DNA of 64,000 nucleotides from the NCBI RefSeq assembly GCF_020179755.1, contig NZ_JAIUCY010000001.1:310001-374000 (forward strand). The letters run 5' to 3'. Each line of letters starts with the position of its first letter. Position 1 is the stretch's first letter. Shown here one piece after another: positions 29,110 through 38,822 of the stretch. The stretch is from Herbaspirillum sp. alder98 (lineage in GTDB: Bacteria; Pseudomonadota; Gammaproteobacteria; Burkholderiales; Burkholderiaceae_D). Below the pieces are notes generated by a model, which worked only from the letters and a program-made list of their open reading frames with translations, was not told where the DNA came from and ran no database searches. The translations under genes and the position numbers were made by a program.

Positions 29110-30411
29110 ATGACTTATTCCACAACCGCCAGCGCGGCCGGGCAACCGGTAGCGATGGACGCGACCTATCGCAAGATCGCCTGGCGCCTGATTCCATTCC
29201 TGGTGTTCCTGTTCGTGCTGGCCTGGATCGACCGGGTCAACGTCGGCTTCGCCAAGCTGTCGATGCTGCAGGACCTGCAATTCTCGGAAGCCATCTACGG
29301 CCTGGGCGCCGGCATCTTCTTCATCGGCTACTTCCTGTTCGAAGTGCCCAGCAACCTGCTGCTGGAAAAGATCGGCGCTCGCAAGACGCTGGCCCGCATC
29401 ACCATCCTGTGGGGCCTGACCTCGATGGCGATGGCCTATGTCACCACCCCGACCTCGTTCTATGTCCTGCGCTTCCTGCTGGGCGTGTTCGAAGCCGGCT
29501 TCTTCCCCGGCGTGGTGCTGTACCTGACCTACTGGTTCCCGGCCCAGCGCCGGGCTCGCGTGAACGGTCTGTTCATGACCTCGTTTGCCATCGCCGGCGC
29601 GGTGGGCGGCCCGATTGCCGGCCTCATCATGAGCGGCATGGAAGGCGTCGGCCACCTGGCCAACTGGCAATGGCTGTTCATCCTCGAAGGCATTCCTTCG
29701 CTGGTGGCGGGCCTGCTGGTGCTGAAGTACCTGCCCGAAAAGCCGGTCAATGCGCCCTGGCTGACAGCGGCCGAACAGCAAGCGGTCACGCAAGCCCTGG
29801 TCGCCGAAAACACCGGCGCCGGCAAGCACCTCTCGTTCAAGGATGCCTGTAGCAACTACCGCGTCTGGATCTGCGCCGCCGTCTATTTCTGCGTGGTCAG
29901 CGGCAATGCCACCATCGCCTTCTGGGCGCCATCCATCATCAAGGAAATCGGCATCAAGGGCACGCTGCAGATCGGCCTGATCTCGGCCATTCCGTTCATC
30001 GCCGGCACCCTGGCGATGGTGTGGAACGGCATCCATTCGGACAAGACCGGCGAGCGCCGCATGCACAGCGCCGTGGCCACCCTGATCGCCTCCGTCGGCC
30101 TGGTCGCCACCGGCCTGACCTTGGGCAACGCCACCATCGCCCTGATCTCGCTGACGGTCGCCGCCATCGGCATCCTGGCGGCATTCCCGGTGTTCTGGTC
30201 GATTCCGGCGGCGTTCCTGGCGGGCACTGCTGCGGCCGGCGGCATCGCCCTGATCAACTCGATCGGCAACCTGGCCGGCTTCGTTGCGCCCTACATGATC
30301 GGCGCCCTGAAGACCAGCACCGGTTCGCTGTCGTCGGGACTGTATTTCGTGGCTGCGCTCGAATTCCTGGCCAGCTTCCTGGTGGTGGTGTTCGTCAAGA
30401 AGCAGCAGTAA
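29110..30411 (+). CDS. MFS transporter, anion:cation symporter (ACS) family
   Basis: 433 residues with about 12 membrane helices. The first-half signature LAWIDRVNVGFAKLSM and the RKTLARITILWGL loop are typical of the ACS/phthalate-type permeases, which import organic acids. GGGAGG sits nine bases upstream. It is followed after 42 bases by a DUF2848 gene and then an amidase, suggesting uptake of a carboxylate or amide that the downstream enzymes handle. The ligand is unknown. Confidence 0.92.
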   Translation: MTYSTTASAAGQPVAMDATYRKIAWRLIPFLVFLFVLAWIDRVNVGFAKLSMLQDLQFSEAIYGLGAGIFFIGYFLFEVPSNLLLEKIGARKTLARITILWGLTSMAMAYVTTPTSFYVLRFLLGVFEAGFFPGVVLYLTYWFPAQRRARVNGLFMTSFAIAGAVGGPIAGLIMSGMEGVGHLANWQWLFILEGIPSLVAGLLVLKYLPEKPVNAPWLTAAEQQAVTQALVAENTGAGKHLSFKDACSNYRVWICAAVYFCVVSGNATIAFWAPSIIKEIGIKGTLQIGLISAIPFIAGTLAMVWNGIHSDKTGERRMHSAVATLIASVGLVATGLTLGNATIALISLTVAAIGILAAFPVFWSIPAAFLAGTAAAGGIALINSIGNLAGFVAPYMIGALKTSTGSLSSGLYFVAALEFLASFLVVVFVKKQQ

Positions 30412-30453
30412 CACCGGCAACAAGCACGTTCAATTTACTTAGAGGTACGCATC

Positions 30454-31131
30454 ATGAAGCTGACTTTTTCCCTGCCCGACAATGGCGTCCTGGACGCCGA
30501 CATCAACAACCTGGTCATCGCTGGCTGGGCCGGCCGTGACATGGCTGCCATCGAGCACCATATCGAAGAACTCGAAGCGCTGGGCATTTCGCGCCCGAGC
30601 GCGGTGCCGCTGTTCTACCGCGTGGCGGCCAACCAGTTGAGCCAGCAAAAAGACGTGCAGGTGCTGGGCGCCGAATCGTCGGGCGAAGTCGAGACCTTCG
30701 TCTTCAACGCCGGCGGCGAGCTGTATGTGAGCATCGCCTCGGACCACACCGACCGCAAGCTCGAAGCGCACAGCGTGGCGTTTTCCAAGCAGGCCTGCAT
30801 CAAGCCGGTGGCCACCGGCGCCTGGAAGCTGTCGGATGTCGTCGAGTACTGGGACGAGCTGGTGATCCGCTCCTGGATCGAGGAAAACGGCAGCACCGTG
30901 CTGTACCAGGAAGGCCCGCTGGCATCCCTGCGCACGCCCGGCGACCTGATCGCCCGCTTCACCGAAGGCAGCGCCACGCTGCCTGAAGGCTGCGGCATGA
31001 CCTGCGGCACCGTGGGCGCCATCGGCGGCATCCGCGCGGCGGCATCATTTACGATGGAATTGTTCGATCCGCGTCGTAACCGCTCGCTGCGTCATGCCTA
31101 TGTGACGGAGTCGCTGGCGGAGATGGCTTAA
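30454..31131 (+). CDS. DUF2848-family protein
   Basis: 225 residues, no signal peptide or membrane helix. It reads as a DUF2848 member. Conserved-looking parts are VAANQLSQQ near residue 57, SDHTDRKLEAH near 97, and CGMTCGTVGAIGG with two Cys near 180. The fold recalls fumarylacetoacetate-hydrolase-like proteins, but that is only a suggestion. The gene is probably co-transcribed with the MFS gene upstream. No reaction can be named. Confidence 0.8.
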   Translation: MKLTFSLPDNGVLDADINNLVIAGWAGRDMAAIEHHIEELEALGISRPSAVPLFYRVAANQLSQQKDVQVLGAESSGEVETFVFNAGGELYVSIASDHTDRKLEAHSVAFSKQACIKPVATGAWKLSDVVEYWDELVIRSWIEENGSTVLYQEGPLASLRTPGDLIARFTEGSATLPEGCGMTCGTVGAIGGIRAAASFTMELFDPRRNRSLRHAYVTESLAEMA

Positions 31132-31157
31132 GCTTCTCGACTCACCCGTCTTTGTTT

Positions 31158-31253
31158 CCCGTCGTCCTGGCGAAAGCCAGGACCCAGCGTCTTGCAAGAG
31201 CCTGCACGGCACCACCAAAGTCACTGGGTCCCGGCCTGCGCCGGGACGACGGT
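31158..31253. repeat. BIME/REP-like repeat unit 3 (inverted copy)
   Basis: About 96 bases, an inverted relative of the two units at 5031 and 5135. Its left stem GTCCTGGCGAAAGCCAGGAC matches the right stem of unit 1 read backwards. Its right stem GTCCCGGCCTGCGCCGGGAC matches the left stem of unit 1. It lies between the DUF2848 and amidase genes and may weaken read-through. Confidence 0.8.
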
Positions 31254-31343
31254 GTTGTTGAATTCCGTTGTCCTGATCCGCTCACGGTGGACGACGGATT
31301 ATGATGCGATACTCCCCCTTCTCATCGACCGACCGGACTCCCC

Positions 31344-32696
31344 ATGTACCCCCGACTCTCCCAAATTGCCGCCGACCTCGATAGCGGCCGCACCACGTCC
31401 ACCGACCTGACCGAACAAGCCCTGGCGAAGATCAGCGACGCCAACGGCGAAGGCGCGCGGGTATTTACCAGCGTCTATGCCGACCAGGCCCGCGCCGCCG
31501 CGCGCGCCGCCGACACCCTGCGCGCGGCCGGCGTGCGCCGCTCGCCGCTCGACGGCATCCCGGTCTCGGTCAAGGACCTGTTCGATGTGGCCGGCGAAAC
31601 CACCCTGGCCGGCTCGGTCGTGTTGCGCGGCAAGCCGGTGGCGCAAGCCAACGCGGTGGCGGTGCAGCACCTGATCAACGCCGGCGCGATCGTCATGGGC
31701 AAGACCAACATGACCGAGTTCGCCTATTCGGGCCTGGGCATCAACCCGCATTACGGCACGCCACGCAACGCCTGGCAGCGCGATGTCGACGGCGGCCGCA
31801 TTCCGGGCGGCTCTTCCTCCGGCGCGGCCATCTCGGTGACCGACGGCATGGCCTTTGCCGCCGTCGGCTCGGACACCGGCGGCTCGGTGCGCATCCCCTC
31901 GGCCTTGAACGGCCTGACCGGTTTCAAGCCCACCGCCCGCCGCGTGTCGATGCAGGGCGTGTTGCCGCTGTCGGTCTATCTCGATTCGATCGGCCCGCTG
32001 GCGGCATCCGTCGAATGCTGCGCCATGGTCGACGCGGTGCTGGCGGCCGAACCCTATCGCGCGCCGCTGGCGCATCCCTTGCGCGGGCTGCGCCTGCTGG
32101 CGCCGACCAACGTGGTGCTGGACGGCATCGACGACACCGTCGCCGCGGCCTACCGCAAGACGCTGTCGGCGCTGTCGGCGGCCGGCGCCGTGATCGTCGA
32201 GCAGGCCGTGCCGGCCTTCGGCGAACTGGCGGCCATCAACGCCAAGGGCGGCTTCACGGCCGCCGAAGCCTATGCCTGGCATCGCCAGCTGATTGCCGAA
32301 AACCACGACGGCTACGACCAGCGCGTGGTGTCGCGCATCCTGCGCGGCCGTGACATGGGCGCGGCCGACCTGCTCGACGTGATCCACGCCCGCACCCGCT
32401 GGATCGCCAATACCGAAGCGCAACTGGACGGCTTCGACGCCCTGGTGATGCCGACCGTGCCCATCGTGGCGCCCAAGATCGCCGACCTGCAGGCCAGCGA
32501 CGAGGCCTACTACGGCGCCAACGGCCTGATGCTGCGCAACGCCACGCTGATCAACTTCCTGGACGGCTGCGCGGTCTCGCTGCCCTGCCACGCCGCCGGC
32601 AATGCCCCGGTCGGCCTGTCGCTGGCAGCGCCGGCCGGTCACGACCGCCGCCTGCTGTCGATTGCACTGGCGGTCGAAGCGTTGTTGCGCGGCTGA
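31344..32696 (+). CDS. Amidase (amidase-signature family)
   Basis: 450 residues. The Ser-cisSer-Lys triad is visible as K77 (VSVKDLFD), S157 (GGSSSG) and S181 (SDTGGSVR). It resembles GatA-type and aryl-amide amidases without belonging to a gatCAB cluster. The gene follows a repeat unit downstream of the MFS and DUF2848 genes and may act on the same imported amide. It has no signal peptide, so it is cytoplasmic. A hairpin terminator lies 19 bases past the stop. Confidence 0.9.
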   Translation: MYPRLSQIAADLDSGRTTSTDLTEQALAKISDANGEGARVFTSVYADQARAAARAADTLRAAGVRRSPLDGIPVSVKDLFDVAGETTLAGSVVLRGKPVAQANAVAVQHLINAGAIVMGKTNMTEFAYSGLGINPHYGTPRNAWQRDVDGGRIPGGSSSGAAISVTDGMAFAAVGSDTGGSVRIPSALNGLTGFKPTARRVSMQGVLPLSVYLDSIGPLAASVECCAMVDAVLAAEPYRAPLAHPLRGLRLLAPTNVVLDGIDDTVAAAYRKTLSALSAAGAVIVEQAVPAFGELAAINAKGGFTAAEAYAWHRQLIAENHDGYDQRVVSRILRGRDMGAADLLDVIHARTRWIANTEAQLDGFDALVMPTVPIVAPKIADLQASDEAYYGANGLMLRNATLINFLDGCAVSLPCHAAGNAPVGLSLAAPAGHDRRLLSIALAVEALLRG

Positions 32697-32714
32697 CACT
32701 GACCACCCCTCTCC

Positions 32715-32739
32715 GCGGGCGGCCATCAGCGCCGCCCGC
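32715..32739 (+). terminator. Terminator after the amidase gene
   Basis: GCGGGCGGC and GCCGCCCGC form a 9-bp stem around a 7-base loop, followed by ATTCTTCTT. The T-rich tail supports plus-strand termination before parE. Confidence 0.6.
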
Positions 32740-32938
32740 ATTCTTCTTCGGCCGTGCGCCGATGTCAAAACGACAAGCTTTCGCAACGACCGCCGCCTGC
32801 GTCGACGATTTTTCATTAGAATGCGCAGTTGGCAGTGCAGCATAAGGGCTTCAAGCCCGCATGAAAGCGCGCCAATGTTGACCTTTCACCTTCCATACCG
32901 ACACCGGCTCAGCCGGGGGCGACCACTTACTCACCCGC

Positions 32939-34939
32939 ATGGCAACCAAGAAAACATCCCCGTCCGACTACAGTGAATCATCGATCCGCGTCCTCAAGGG
33001 CCTGGAGCCGGTCAAGCAGCGCCCGGGCATGTACACCCGCACCGAGAACCCGTTGCACATCGTCCAGGAGGTGATCGACAACGCCTCCGATGAAGCGCTG
33101 GGCGGCTACGGCAAGAGTATCGCGGTGACCCTCAATGTCGACGGCAGCATCAGCGTCGAGGACGATGGCCGCGGCATCCCGGTCGGCCTGCACCCGGAAG
33201 AAAAGGTGCCCACGCTCGAAATCGTGTTTACCCGCCTGCACGCCGGCGGCAAGTTCGACAAGGGTTCGGGCGGCGCCTATGCGTTCTCGGGCGGCCTGCA
33301 CGGGGTGGGCGTGTCGGTCACCAATGCGCTGGCCACACGCCTGGAAATTACGGTCTGGCGTCGCGACGACCAGGGCAACGGCGTGCACACGCTGGTGTTC
33401 TCGGGCGGCGACGTGATCGAGAAGCTCAAGTCGCGCCCGGCCGGACGCGACGACAAGAAGTCCGGCACCCGGGTCACGGTCTGGCCGGACCCCAAGTATT
33501 TCGATTCGCCGGTGATCCCGCTGGGCGAACTGCAACGGCTGCTGCGCTCCAAGGCGGTGCTGCTGCCGGGCGTGAAGGTCACCTTCACCAATGCCAAGAG
33601 CGGCGACGTCCAGACCTGGCAATACGACCAGGGCCTGCGCGGCTACCTGCTCGAGCAACTGGCGCAATCGAGCAATGGCGAACCGCTGATCCCGCTGTTC
33701 GAGGGCGAGCAATATGCCGGCCGCGACGCCGAGGGCTTTGCCGAAGGCGAAGGTGCGGCCTGGGTGGTGGCCTGGACCGAAGACGGCGCGGTGGTGCGCG
33801 AATCGTATGTGAACCTGATTCCGACTTCCAACGGCGGCACCCACGAATCGGGCCTGCGCGAAGGCCTGTTCGGCGCCGTTAAGAGCTTCGCCGAGATGCA
33901 CTCGCTGCTGCCCAAGGGCGTCAAGCTGCTGGCCGAAGACGTGTTTGCACGGGTGTCGTTCGTGCTGTCGGCCAAGGTGCTCGACCCGCAATTCCAGGGC
34001 CAGATCAAGGAACGCCTCAACTCCCGCGACGCGGTGCGGCTGGTGTCGGGCTATTCGCGCCCGGCCCTTGAGTTGTGGCTGAACCAGCACGTCGAGTACG
34101 GCAAGAAGCTGGCCGAACTGGTCATCAAGCAGGCGCAAAGCCGCCTGCGCTCGGCGCAGAAGGTCGAGAAGCGCAAGTCGTCCGGGGTGGCGGTGCTGCC
34201 CGGCAAGCTGACCGATTGCGAATCGACCGATATCTCGCGCAACGAACTGTTCCTGGTCGAGGGCGACTCCGCCGGCGGCTCGGCCAAGATGGGCCGCGAC
34301 AAGGAATTCCAGGCCATCCTGCCGCTGCGCGGCAAGGTCCTCAATGCCTGGGAAACCGAACGCGACCGGCTGTTTGCCAACAACGAAATCCACGACATCG
34401 CAGTGGCCATCGGGGTCGACCCGCACGGCAAGAACGACACGCCGGACCTGTCCGGCCTGCGCTACGGCAAGATCTGCATCCTGTCGGATGCGGACGTGGA
34501 CGGCTCGCACATCCAGGTGTTGCTGCTGACGCTGTTCTTCCGTCACTTCCCCAGGCTGATCGAGAACGGCAACATCTGCGTGGCGCGCCCGCCGCTGTAT
34601 CGGGTCGATGCGCCGGCACGCGGCAAGAAGCCGGTGCAAAAGCTGTACGCACTGGACGACGGCGAACTCGAGGCGATCGAAGACAAGCTGCGCAAGGACG
34701 GCCTCAAGGAAGGCGCCTGGAGCATCTCGCGCTTCAAGGGCCTGGGCGAGATGAACGCCGAGCAGTTGTGGGAAACCACGATGAATCCGGATACCCGTCG
34801 CCTGCTGCCGATCGGCTTTGGCGAACCCGGCCCGGAGAGTGCCGAACTGCGCTTCACCATGCTGATGGGCAAGGGCGAAGCCGCCGCGCGCCGCGCCTGG
34901 ATCGAGGAACACGGCAACGAAGCCGAAGCAGACATCTGA
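32939..34939 (+). CDS. parE: DNA topoisomerase IV subunit B
   Basis: 666 residues. ParE supplies the ATPase of topoisomerase IV, which unlinks sister chromosomes. The GHKL ATPase has VIDNASDEALGG, DDGRGIPVGLHPE and GGLHGVGVSVTNAL. The TOPRIM part has LVEGDSAGGSA, LPLRGKVLNA and LSDADVDGSHI. The length and the HPEEKVPTLEIV segment favour ParE over GyrB. It is followed one base later by a lytic transglycosylase gene and then parC, so parE and parC are in one transcription unit with an unrelated gene between. Confidence 0.95.
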   Translation: MATKKTSPSDYSESSIRVLKGLEPVKQRPGMYTRTENPLHIVQEVIDNASDEALGGYGKSIAVTLNVDGSISVEDDGRGIPVGLHPEEKVPTLEIVFTRLHAGGKFDKGSGGAYAFSGGLHGVGVSVTNALATRLEITVWRRDDQGNGVHTLVFSGGDVIEKLKSRPAGRDDKKSGTRVTVWPDPKYFDSPVIPLGELQRLLRSKAVLLPGVKVTFTNAKSGDVQTWQYDQGLRGYLLEQLAQSSNGEPLIPLFEGEQYAGRDAEGFAEGEGAAWVVAWTEDGAVVRESYVNLIPTSNGGTHESGLREGLFGAVKSFAEMHSLLPKGVKLLAEDVFARVSFVLSAKVLDPQFQGQIKERLNSRDAVRLVSGYSRPALELWLNQHVEYGKKLAELVIKQAQSRLRSAQKVEKRKSSGVAVLPGKLTDCESTDISRNELFLVEGDSAGGSAKMGRDKEFQAILPLRGKVLNAWETERDRLFANNEIHDIAVAIGVDPHGKNDTPDLSGLRYGKICILSDADVDGSHIQVLLLTLFFRHFPRLIENGNICVARPPLYRVDAPARGKKPVQKLYALDDGELEAIEDKLRKDGLKEGAWSISRFKGLGEMNAEQLWETTMNPDTRRLLPIGFGEPGPESAELRFTMLMGKGEAAARRAWIEEHGNEAEADI

Positions 34940-34940
34940 C

Positions 34941-35840
34941 ATGCCGCGCGCCGCGTCCGTGCCCACCCGCATCTTCGCTCTCTGCCTGCCGGGCGCGGCG
35001 TTGCTGCTGTGTGCCGCGCCGGTGCAGTCGCAGCAAGTGGTCCGCTACACCGATGCCGACGGTGTCCAGCACATGCGCGTGGAAGCCGTCGATCGGAGCC
35101 GCGATGGCGGCGGCAAGGGCAAACCCAATACCATCGTGTACCGCTATACCGACGCCAATGGGGCTTCCCACTTCTATGCCCAGGCCGTGGACGATCCCAA
35201 CAAGGTCATGGCCAGCAGCGCCTCGCTGCTGAATCACTCGGACAGCAAGGACGCGGTGATGCCGGCCGATCCGCCTTTTGTGCGCACCATGCTGGCACAT
35301 CGCGATGCGCGCAAGTACGACAGCCTGGTCAACGAAGCGGCCAGCGAATTTGGCCTCGACGCCGCCCTGCTCAAGGCCGTGATGACCACCGAATCCGGCT
35401 TCAATGCCACTGCCGTCTCCAGCAAGGGCGCCGTGGGCCTGATGCAGATCATGCCCGATACCGCCGAGCGCTATGGGCTGCAAGGCGACCGCCGCAAGAC
35501 ATTGCACCAGAAGCTGACCGACCCGAAGATCAACATCCGCCTGGCCGCGCGCTATTTGCGCGATCTGATGGCGATGTTCCCGCAGCATGTGGAATTGGCC
35601 ATCGCCTCCTACAACGCGGGTGAAGGCGCGGTGCAGAAGTACGGCAACAAGATCCCGCCCTATCCCGAGACCCAGGGCTATGTACGCCTGGTGTCGCGCT
35701 TCTATGAACTGTACCTCCCCGCCGGCGCAGCAAGCGCGGCCGGCGGTGCGCAAGGCAACGCCACTGCCGGCGCCCGCGCTGGCGGGCAGGCGCGCCTGCA
35801 GGTGACACTGCCCCCGCGCGCGCCGGGCATCAACGATTAA
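34941..35840 (+). CDS. Lytic transglycosylase (SLT family) with N-terminal DUF4124-like segment
   Basis: 299 residues with a signal peptide of about 31 residues. Two short DUF4124-like repeats follow ([13 protein letters not shown] and [15 protein letters not shown]). The SLT domain starts near 125, with catalytic E151 in TTESGFN, then [18 protein letters not shown] and [10 protein letters not shown]. It should cleave peptidoglycan strands in the periplasm, forming anhydro-muropeptides. Only one base separates it from parE, so it is likely co-expressed with topoisomerase IV. This pairing links cell-wall cutting with chromosome segregation by position only. Confidence 0.92.
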   Translation: MPRAASVPTRIFALCLPGAALLLCAAPVQSQQVVRYTDADGVQHMRVEAVDRSRDGGGKGKPNTIVYRYTDANGASHFYAQAVDDPNKVMASSASLLNHSDSKDAVMPADPPFVRTMLAHRDARKYDSLVNEAASEFGLDAALLKAVMTTESGFNATAVSSKGAVGLMQIMPDTAERYGLQGDRRKTLHQKLTDPKINIRLAARYLRDLMAMFPQHVELAIASYNAGEGAVQKYGNKIPPYPETQGYVRLVSRFYELYLPAGAASAAGGAQGNATAGARAGGQARLQVTLPPRAPGIND

Positions 35841-35874
35841 CCAAGTCCAAACCGAACACCACCAGACCAGCTCC

Positions 35875-38193
35875 ATGACCGATCAAGCCAACCTGTTTGA
35901 CCAGACGCCTCCCCCGCCGCCCGAAGGCGATGCGCTGACCCTGTCGACCTTCGCCGAGCGCGCCTATCTCGACTACGCCATCTCGGTGGTCAAGGGACGC
36001 GCCCTGCCGGACGTCACCGACGGCCAGAAACCGGTGCAGCGCCGCATCCTGTATGCGATGAACGAACTGTCGCTCAACGCCGCCGCCAAGCCACGCAAGT
36101 CTGCTGCAGTGGTGGGCGACGTGCTGGGCAAGCTGCACCCGCACGGCGACCAGTCGGTGTATGACGCGCTGGTGCGCATGGCGCAGGACTTCTCGCTGCG
36201 CTACCCGCTGATCGACGGCCACGGCAACTTCGGTTCGCGCGACGGCGACGGCGCCGCGGCCATGCGTTATACCGAAGCGCGCCTGACGCCGATCAGCAAG
36301 CTGCTGCTCGACGAGATCGACATGGGCACGGTCGATTTCCAGCCCAACTACGACGGCTCGACCCAGGAACCACGCCAGTTGCCGGCGCGCCTGCCGTTCG
36401 TGCTGCTCAACGGCGCCTCGGGCATCGCCGTCGGCCTGGCCACCGAAATCCCTTCGCACAACCTGACCGAAGTGGCCAAGGCTGCCGTGGCGATGATCCG
36501 TAATCCCAAGATCACGCATGGCGAATTGATGGAGCTGATCCCGGGCCCCGACTTTCCGGGTGGCGGCCAGATCATCACCCCCGCGGCGCAGATCGCCGAG
36601 ATGTACCAGAGCGGTCGCGGCAGCCTCAAGGTGCGCGCCCGCTGGAAGATCGAAGAACTGGCGCGCGGCCAGTGGCAGGCGGTGGTGACCGAATTGCCGC
36701 CGGGCGTGTCGAGCCAGAAGGTGCTGGAAGAAATCGAGGAACTGACCAATCCCAAGGTCAAGCTGGGCAAGAAGACGCTCACCCCCGAACAGCAGGCGCA
36801 GAAAGCCACCATCCTCGGCCTGCTCGACGCCGTGCGCGACGAATCGGGCCGCGAGGCGCCGGTGCGCCTGGTGCTGGAGCCGAAATCCAAGAACCAGGAC
36901 CAGACCGAGTTCATGCATACGCTGCTGGCGCAGACCTCGCTGGAGACCGGCGCCTCGCTGAACCTGGTGATGATCGGCGGCGATGGCCGCCCGCGCCAGA
37001 AGAGCCTGTCCGATATCCTGAGCGAATGGGTGGCGTTCCGCTTCAATACCGTGACCCGACGCACGCAATACCGCATGCAGAAGGTGGATGACCGCATCCA
37101 CATTCTCGAAGGTCGCGAGGCGGTGCTGCTCAACATCGACAAGGTGATCCGCATCATCCGCGAGTCGGACGAACCCAAGCCGGCGCTGATCGAAGCCTTC
37201 CTACTGTCGGAGCGGCAAGCCGACGACATCCTCGACATCCGCCTGCGCCAGCTGGCCCGGCTGGAAGCGATCAAGATCTCGCAAGAGCTGGCCGAACTGC
37301 GCAGCGAAAAGACGGCGCTGCAAGACCTGCTGGACAATCCGGCGTCGATGAAGAAACTGGTCATCAAGGAAATCGAAGGCGACGCCCGCCAGTTCGGCGA
37401 CGCCCGCCGCACCATCATCGAAGAAGCCGAAAAGGCCGTCTTCGAACAAAAGCTGGTGGACGAGCCGGTGACCGTGATCGTGTCGCAAAAGGGCTGGGTG
37501 CGCGCCCGCACCGGTCATGGCCACGACGCCGCGCAATTCACCTTCAAGGCCGGCGACGGCCTGTATGCGGCCTTCGAATGCCGCACCGTGGACAACCTGC
37601 TGGCGTTCGGCTCCAACGGCCGGGTCTATACCATCGCCGTGGCGGCGCTGCCCAACGCCCGTGGCGATGGCGTGCCGGTCACCACGCTGGTGGAGCTGGC
37701 CAGCGGCAGCAACCTGCTGCACTACCATGCCGGCCCGGCCGACACCGTGCTGCTGCTGGCGTCCGACGCCGGTGCCGGCTTCGTGGCCAAGGCCTCCGAC
37801 ATGTTCGGCCGGGTCAAGGGCGGCAAGAGCTTCTTCACCCTCGACGAAGGCGCGCTGCCGCTGGCCCCGCGCCCGGTCGCAGCCGACGCCGGCGCCGTGG
37901 CCTGCCTGTCGGGCAATGGTCGCCTGCTGGTGTTTGGCCTGGACGAACTGAAGACGCTGTCTTCGGGCGGTCGCGGCGTGAACCTGATCGAACTCGAGAA
38001 CAACGAGAAGCTGCTGGCGGCGCTTGCCATCAGCCAGAAAGGCGTTACCGTCTCGGGCATCGGTCGCGGTGGCAAGGCGCAAGACGTCTCGCTCTCCGGT
38101 GCGGCGCTGGCGCCCCACTTCGGCAAGCGCGCCCGCAAGGGCCGGGCGCTGGAGTCGAAGCTCAAGCCGAGCGATCTGAGCCGCGAAAAATAA
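35875..38193 (+). CDS. parC: DNA topoisomerase IV subunit A
   Basis: 772 residues. The catalytic tyrosine is Y132 in [11 protein letters not shown]. The winged-helix region has [19 protein letters not shown] and the C-terminal part carries the beta-pinwheel. At the position of the quinolone-resistance serine (HPHGD-S in E. coli, Neisseria) this protein has Q93 ([12 protein letters not shown]), with D97 at the second hot spot. Length and sequence style are close to neisserial ParC. A strong terminator follows 40 bases after the stop. Confidence 0.95.
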   Translation: MTDQANLFDQTPPPPPEGDALTLSTFAERAYLDYAISVVKGRALPDVTDGQKPVQRRILYAMNELSLNAAAKPRKSAAVVGDVLGKLHPHGDQSVYDALVRMAQDFSLRYPLIDGHGNFGSRDGDGAAAMRYTEARLTPISKLLLDEIDMGTVDFQPNYDGSTQEPRQLPARLPFVLLNGASGIAVGLATEIPSHNLTEVAKAAVAMIRNPKITHGELMELIPGPDFPGGGQIITPAAQIAEMYQSGRGSLKVRARWKIEELARGQWQAVVTELPPGVSSQKVLEEIEELTNPKVKLGKKTLTPEQQAQKATILGLLDAVRDESGREAPVRLVLEPKSKNQDQTEFMHTLLAQTSLETGASLNLVMIGGDGRPRQKSLSDILSEWVAFRFNTVTRRTQYRMQKVDDRIHILEGREAVLLNIDKVIRIIRESDEPKPALIEAFLLSERQADDILDIRLRQLARLEAIKISQELAELRSEKTALQDLLDNPASMKKLVIKEIEGDARQFGDARRTIIEEAEKAVFEQKLVDEPVTVIVSQKGWVRARTGHGHDAAQFTFKAGDGLYAAFECRTVDNLLAFGSNGRVYTIAVAALPNARGDGVPVTTLVELASGSNLLHYHAGPADTVLLLASDAGAGFVAKASDMFGRVKGGKSFFTLDEGALPLAPRPVAADAGAVACLSGNGRLLVFGLDELKTLSSGGRGVNLIELENNEKLLAALAISQKGVTVSGIGRGGKAQDVSLSGAALAPHFGKRARKGRALESKLKPSDLSREK

Positions 38194-38233
38194 GGCGGGA
38201 CATCACCGGCCAGGCCGGTGACGACTGAAAATG

Positions 38234-38273
38234 AAAATGGCTTCCGATGCAACATCGGAAGCCATTTTTTTTG
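38234..38273 (+). terminator. Rho-independent terminator after parC
   Basis: AAAATGGCTTCCGATG and CATCGGAAGCCATTTT form a 16-bp perfect stem with a CAA loop, ending in eight Ts. It faces the convergent Hpt gene and may also work weakly for it. A smaller hairpin, CACCGGCC-A-GGCCGGTG, lies just before it. Confidence 0.9.
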
Positions 38274-38307
38274 TTGGTCCGCCTGATCGCTGGACGCTGT
38301 CAGACGC

Positions 38308-38655
38308 TCAAGCCGGCGTTGGCCCATCGATGTAATGCTGCACTTCATCCAGCACAGCGCTGAAACGCTCGGCCAGTTCAGCCCGCTGCGCGCTGGCATC
38401 GGGCTGCTGCTCGATGCGCTTGAGGAGTGCCGTCAAGGCTTCGGCGCCCACCAGCGCAGTCGAGCTCTTGAGGCTGTGCGCCTCGCGCCGCACCGCGTCA
38501 TGATTGGCGTCGGCCATCGCCTGTTCGAGCCGCGCATAGGTTGGCGGCGCACTTTGCGCAAAGGTCTTGAACATGTGCTGGCAAGTTTCGACGTCGCCCC
38601 CTACTGCATCCAGCAAAGGCTCTGGATTGATATGCTGGTATTGAATGTCGTTCAC
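38308..38655 (-). CDS. Stand-alone Hpt (histidine phosphotransfer) protein
   Basis: 115 residues from a GTG at 38655, chosen because GGGAGA lies just upstream and the longer frame has no family match. The phosphorylated histidine is H60 in REAHSLKSSTALVGAEAL, followed by the four-helix Hpt pattern. Such proteins relay phosphate between a hybrid kinase and a response regulator. No kinase or regulator lies beside it, so its partners are elsewhere in the genome. It is convergent with parC. Confidence 0.85.
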   Translation of the reverse strand: MNDIQYQHINPEPLLDAVGGDVETCQHMFKTFAQSAPPTYARLEQAMADANHDAVRREAHSLKSSTALVGAEALTALLKRIEQQPDASAQRAELAERFSAVLDEVQHYIDGPTPA

Positions 38656-38822
38656 GCGTTTCTCCCTGTAACCCAGGCGCAATATACGCAGGGCAATATA
38701 TTTTAGCCATTGTTTTCTTGTTAATTTATTGGCGCGCGACAAGAGCAGCATGCTGCCTGTACTTACAAATTAATCACGCGACTGACGCGCGTCAACTGAA
38801 AGTTACGTCAGCCCCGGCTTTT

